DNA of 64,000 nt, taken from contig NC_072456.1 of the NCBI RefSeq assembly GCF_027596085.1, forward strand, positions 20,209,218-20,273,217. The letters are read 5' to 3'. The DNA comes from Anoplopoma fimbria (Eukaryota; Chordata; Actinopteri; Perciformes; Anoplopomatidae). Positions 60,056 through 64,000 of the stretch are shown here, piece after piece (positions within the stretch are counted from its first letter, which is position 1; each line of letters begins with the position of its first letter). The notes below the pieces were generated by a model. The model saw only the letters and a program-made list of their open reading frames with translations. It did no database searches and was not told the DNA's origin. The position numbers were made by a program, and so were the translations under genes.

Positions 60056-60358
60056 GATTACAGATCCTGTGCTTGCTGCCCCCTGTTTTCATTAGTGTAT
60101 AAACTAAGACCTGTGTTTTTGTTAGGATTAGCCCTTTTATATCTACATAGGGAGCACGTCCTCTTCCACATAGTCCACCATATTGCTCTGCCATGTTTCT
60201 ACAGTAGCCCTCTTTAGCGTTTTTATGTTACCTGAAAGCTTCCGTAGTTTTCCGAAAGGCTTGGAAAGGGAGGGGTGAGCAGAGGGGTATTCAGTTGGTT
60301 TTATTCTGCAACCTCACCGATAGATGCCACTACATCCTACACACTGGTCCTTTTTTAA
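60056..60358 (-). repeat. percomorph dispersed repeat with GAGGTTGCAG end, minus strand
   Basis: The reverse complement begins AAGGACCAGTGTGTAGGATG, then GTGGCATCTATCGGTGAGGT and ACTGAATACCCCTC, a pyrimidine-rich CCCTCCCTTTCC block and CTACTGTAGAAACATGGCAG. I recognise this block order as a widespread percomorph repeat of unassigned class. No complete frame. Confidence 0.65.
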
Positions 60359-63300
60359 GTCATTTTGTCAAGGTTACTTCTCAGATGTGAATATTTGGGT
60401 TATTCTTTGTTTTCAATGATGGTAGACTGAATAAACTTTGGATTGGACCTTTGGTTTACCAAAACAAAGCAATTCAAGACCACTTTGTGAAGTCTCACTA
60501 CTTTCTGACCTTCTATTGACCGAATGATTTAATCGGATAACCCCCCAAAAATCATTGGATTTAATCTAAAGTAGCAGATTGATATATTAAAGATGTTGAT
60601 TCTATCATGCCCACGCACTTTATACAAGTATTTTATCAGCCATTACATGCAATAATATCTTTGAATCTGTGAGTTTCGGCTGATAAAATCAGACCTTTTT
60701 CACTTTAAGAGCGGCTATAGCAGAAATAATGTTTTAATACAGTGTACTGTTATTTTCCACAGTCTTGTTCCTGCTTTCCACCTATTACTAAGTACCTTCA
60801 CTTTCATGTCCCATGTGGTCTTGTCCCTTTAGCTACACATATAACCTGTAGGAGGAGGGTTGGTGGGGGTGGAGGGGCTCCATCTCGTGACAGGAACAGT
60901 GACATGGGAAATTAATATGAAACAATTTTGATCTCTCGCACACGCACACACATTCAAACGGGTAACTGTATTCATAGCAGCTGCACACTGAAGCATCTGC
61001 CAATATGGCGTTTCAAGTATTGTGACACTCTCTGTCAATGCACAGACAGTAAAGTTGGACAAAGGGTGTTTTTAATCTGCAGATCTGGAATCAGGCAGTC
61101 AGCCTTTCGATAAAACAGTTTCAGGATGTGAGAAGCACAGTGATCCAAAAGTTCCGTTAAGTAAGGGTTGGTATTCTTCTTAAAAATCAAGAATCCTTTT
61201 GGGATGCAGAAACTACAATTCAGGAGCCAAACCCAGTTCTCTTCTCCTACAGTAAGAATGTTCCTGGGGGAGAGAAAAGAGCCACTAGACAGTCATTCAG
61301 TCATTCAGTTCCTGTAGAGTCAGACAGGCCTTCAGCAAACCTTTCCCAACACTGAGCTAAAGTGGAAATGGCTTCCTGTTTGAAGCTATGTCCACTTATA
61401 GTTTTAAGGAATCATTTACTTGGAGTTCCCTCCTCCACCACTCTGTCACACTTTGCACCTCCTTCCTTTCCCTCTTGTCTCCTCGACTCTCTTTTGTTCT
61501 TTCCCTTTCAACATGGATGCCAAACTCTGCTTCAAGTTATTGCTCTTCATGTAAACCACAGCTGAAATGTCTGCCGTGGCCTCCAGCTGGCCCGACCCAA
61601 TGAAACGGATCTGTTTCAAATATTTGTTTCCTGTTCTTTTTGAGTTAATAGTTATTTAGCAGAACGACTACCCCGTTCTGGTGTTGCACGGATTACCGAT
61701 ACATGAAAGGTGTTGTGATACCCGCCCTGCCGTTAAAACAGAGGTACGATACCCCGTTTTATTGGTACCGGTACTTGGACAGTACCAGTGTTTTGGCTGT
61801 GGTTTAAGAGCTGTAATTATGAATTGCATCGATGTGCGACAGCGGGGCAGTTTGTGTGTTCAGCTGCTTCCAGTCCCTACAGGCATAGCAGGCATGCCAT
61901 CCCTTTTTTTTCTAGCAAATTTGATAGAACATAATAACATCATGCCCCTGGTTTGCATTTATATTGTTGCATTGTTGTTGTTGAAAATGGTTAAAAAAAT
62001 AAAAAAATAAATAAAAGTTTTGTGGTTTCCCATTGCCCACGATGACATCCTCAAAAGTCTTATTTTGTCGACAACTCGGGGATATTTAGTTTAGTGTCAT
62101 AGAGGAGCAAATAAACCATAAAATTTTCACATGTGAGAAGTCTGATTCAGATCATTTTTACGTGCAGTGTAATCAATCCAGTTTTCGTGTGAGCTGCCTA
62201 GTTTTGGAGATATCGGCTGCAGATATGTCTGCTATCTCGTGAGTATAATCAGACTTTATGGCACTTGACTTGTGGTGCTCAAAGCGCCCAAAAATGCATT
62301 TAAAATTCTCAACACCAATGTCTCTTTCCAGATATCATGACCCTGTTACTCAGGATAATCCACAGACCTTGTTGTGAGCAGTTTCATGAAGGAACTATTT
62401 TCTTTCAACCAAAGTTCTTACATGAAACAAACGATCTAGATTTACTTTTTTAGGGTTCACAAATTTAAATAAAAAAATGTGCAAGTATCCAATATTTAGA
62501 AGAGAATGATATCCTTACAAGATTCAAATCTTGATGTCCATTATTTGCTTTTTATAATTTTCTATTTCCCATAGGCTTAGAGTGGAGTACTGGTTGAGGA
62601 CATTGTGGGTTTAAAATAAATAAATAAAGCACGTCAAAGTTGCATGTTTGACTAGACTCTGTGGAGACGTACTGAAGCCTATCAGTTGGGCCTATCAGCT
62701 GGTGTTTTCTGCCATGTATTTATGAGTCCAGGACAGGAGTTGCCATGGCAACTAGCATTACCCCTCAGGAGTAGCTCCAGTGAATGTACAGTAGCTTGTC
62801 CGTGAGAAATGATTCTGCTGGGTTTTCCAGTTGGGCAGGAGAACAATGGGATCTGTTGAATTAGGCAGATCATGCCGGCAAGTCAGGTCAATTTTTATTT
62901 GGATATAGTCCCAATATTATAAATCCCAAACTTTCCTCATGAGGCTTCACAATATGTTCGCCATACGACACCTTCTGTCCTTTTGACCCTGGCTTGCCAT
63001 GCCAACTTTGCTCTGGTTTTGTGTGTTTTGGAAAATGCAAACACACATGAATATACCACACACACACTCAATTAAAAAAACCAAGCTGACATATTCATCC
63101 CATGTTATCTCCTGTTACTTCTGTGCTAGAAAATTATGAAAGTAGAGAAAATGTAACCCTCAGTATTTTCCTTTTCTTAAGCCCTCACATCCTAGTAACT
63201 ACCTCCCTCCTCTACAGCTCTTTAGTCAATGAGAAAGTGAACTCTCCAGTGCTGTGTCCTGACAATCGCTATTTATGTCCCTCTCTCAAAGACATACTCT

Positions 63301-64000
63301 GTCTGAAGGGGGAACTCCAATGTTGCCTGACCTGCTTTCCACAGAGAAAGATCCTGTCTGGTTAGAGGACAGGCGGCGCTCAGGGCACTCCTTCCACTGG
63401 GCTCTTCTGTCAGCGACAGTCAAACTTGACTCTTGTCATCCTTGGAAGACATTTCAGCCACTTTGTCTTGGGAATACCAGCTGTACTTTATCACACAAAG
63501 CACATTCCACAAACCAATCAGCCACTACAGTTCTGTCTACACAGTGTGGCTGTTAACATTATGAGCGGTGTGCAGCTTTCCTTTCACTGTTATGTCACTG
63601 TTGGACACATTGGAGGCTGTAGACCAGACCGAAATATCTAAACTAGTCTACTATTGGTGGGATTGCAGTTAATTTTTGTCCTGATATTCATTGTCTTAAG
63701 GAGGATGACTCCTACTGACTTTTTCTCTAGCGCCACCTTGAGGTTGATATGTATAAAGTGTGTTGACAACTGTACCCTGGATTGCCGACATTTAAATTCA
63801 CCCAGCACTTTGGTTTGTGACTAAACACTTCAAATGAATGAACTTCCCATGAGCCTCAACTGTACCTTCTGTTTATTGTAAACTATCAAATGTTAGCATG
63901 CTAACACACCAAGCTTACTTCTCTTTTTGCTACATTATGGGATGTCTGCATGCATGGATGTATTTCACATGTTTGTCAGCATATATGGTCTGCAGGTACA
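60359..64000. other. gna11 intron 1, right edge of window
   Basis: No exon recognised on either strand. 61,683-61,800 contains a GATACCCCG/GGTACCGGTACTTGGA repeat-like patch similar to a degraded patch near 39,000-39,090. The sequence ends within the intron. Confidence 0.5.

Overview
The window looks like nuclear genomic DNA from a teleost fish, probably a percomorph. It is AT-rich and intron-rich. It carries long dinucleotide microsatellites and many dispersed repeats of fish type: tRNA-derived SINEs, LINE tails ending in AATAAAGGATTATCTTATC-like sequence, hAT-like elements and a Tc1-type MITE. The species cannot be named from sequence alone.

Only two protein-coding genes can be supported, and both encode Gq-family heterotrimeric G-protein alpha subunits. 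On the minus strand, 31,019-41,965 holds a complete seven-exon gene whose predicted 369-residue product is a Galpha15 (gna15) orthologue. Its internal exons are 185, 155, 129, 130 and 154 bp, the Gq-family sizes and phases as I recall them, and all splice sites are GT/AG. On the plus strand, coding exon 1 of gna11 lies at 51,774-51,909. Its first intron runs off the right edge, so the rest of gna11 is outside the window. The two genes stand head to head about 10 kb apart. In human, GNA11 and GNA15 are tandem and point the same way.

Layout: 1-31,018 has no recognisable exon on either strand. It holds microsatellites, degraded dispersed repeats and a few GC-richer, motif-bearing stretches that could be conserved non-coding elements. 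31,019-42,560 is gna15, with a SINE and other repeats in its introns and a candidate non-coding 5' exon. 42,840-50,260 is a transposon-dense spacer with a truncated SINE, LINE tails, a LINE reverse-transcriptase C-terminus fragment, a TIR element and a 1,151-bp hAT-like element bounded by a perfect 8-bp target-site duplication. 50,500-51,330 is a CpG-rich promoter region with a perfect CRE palindrome, followed by the gna11 5' UTR and first exon. 51,910-64,000 is gna11 intron 1, with a Tc1-type MITE, a second near-full-length SINE and other repeats.

Functionally, both proteins should relay GPCR signals to phospholipase C-beta. The most interesting coding details are in gna15: a receptor-contacting C-terminus ending DYGVI, a Thr in place of the usual Ser in the P-loop, a cysteine-rich N-terminus, and a start-codon exon between two long dinucleotide repeats with a weak splice donor. 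No wholly new system was found.
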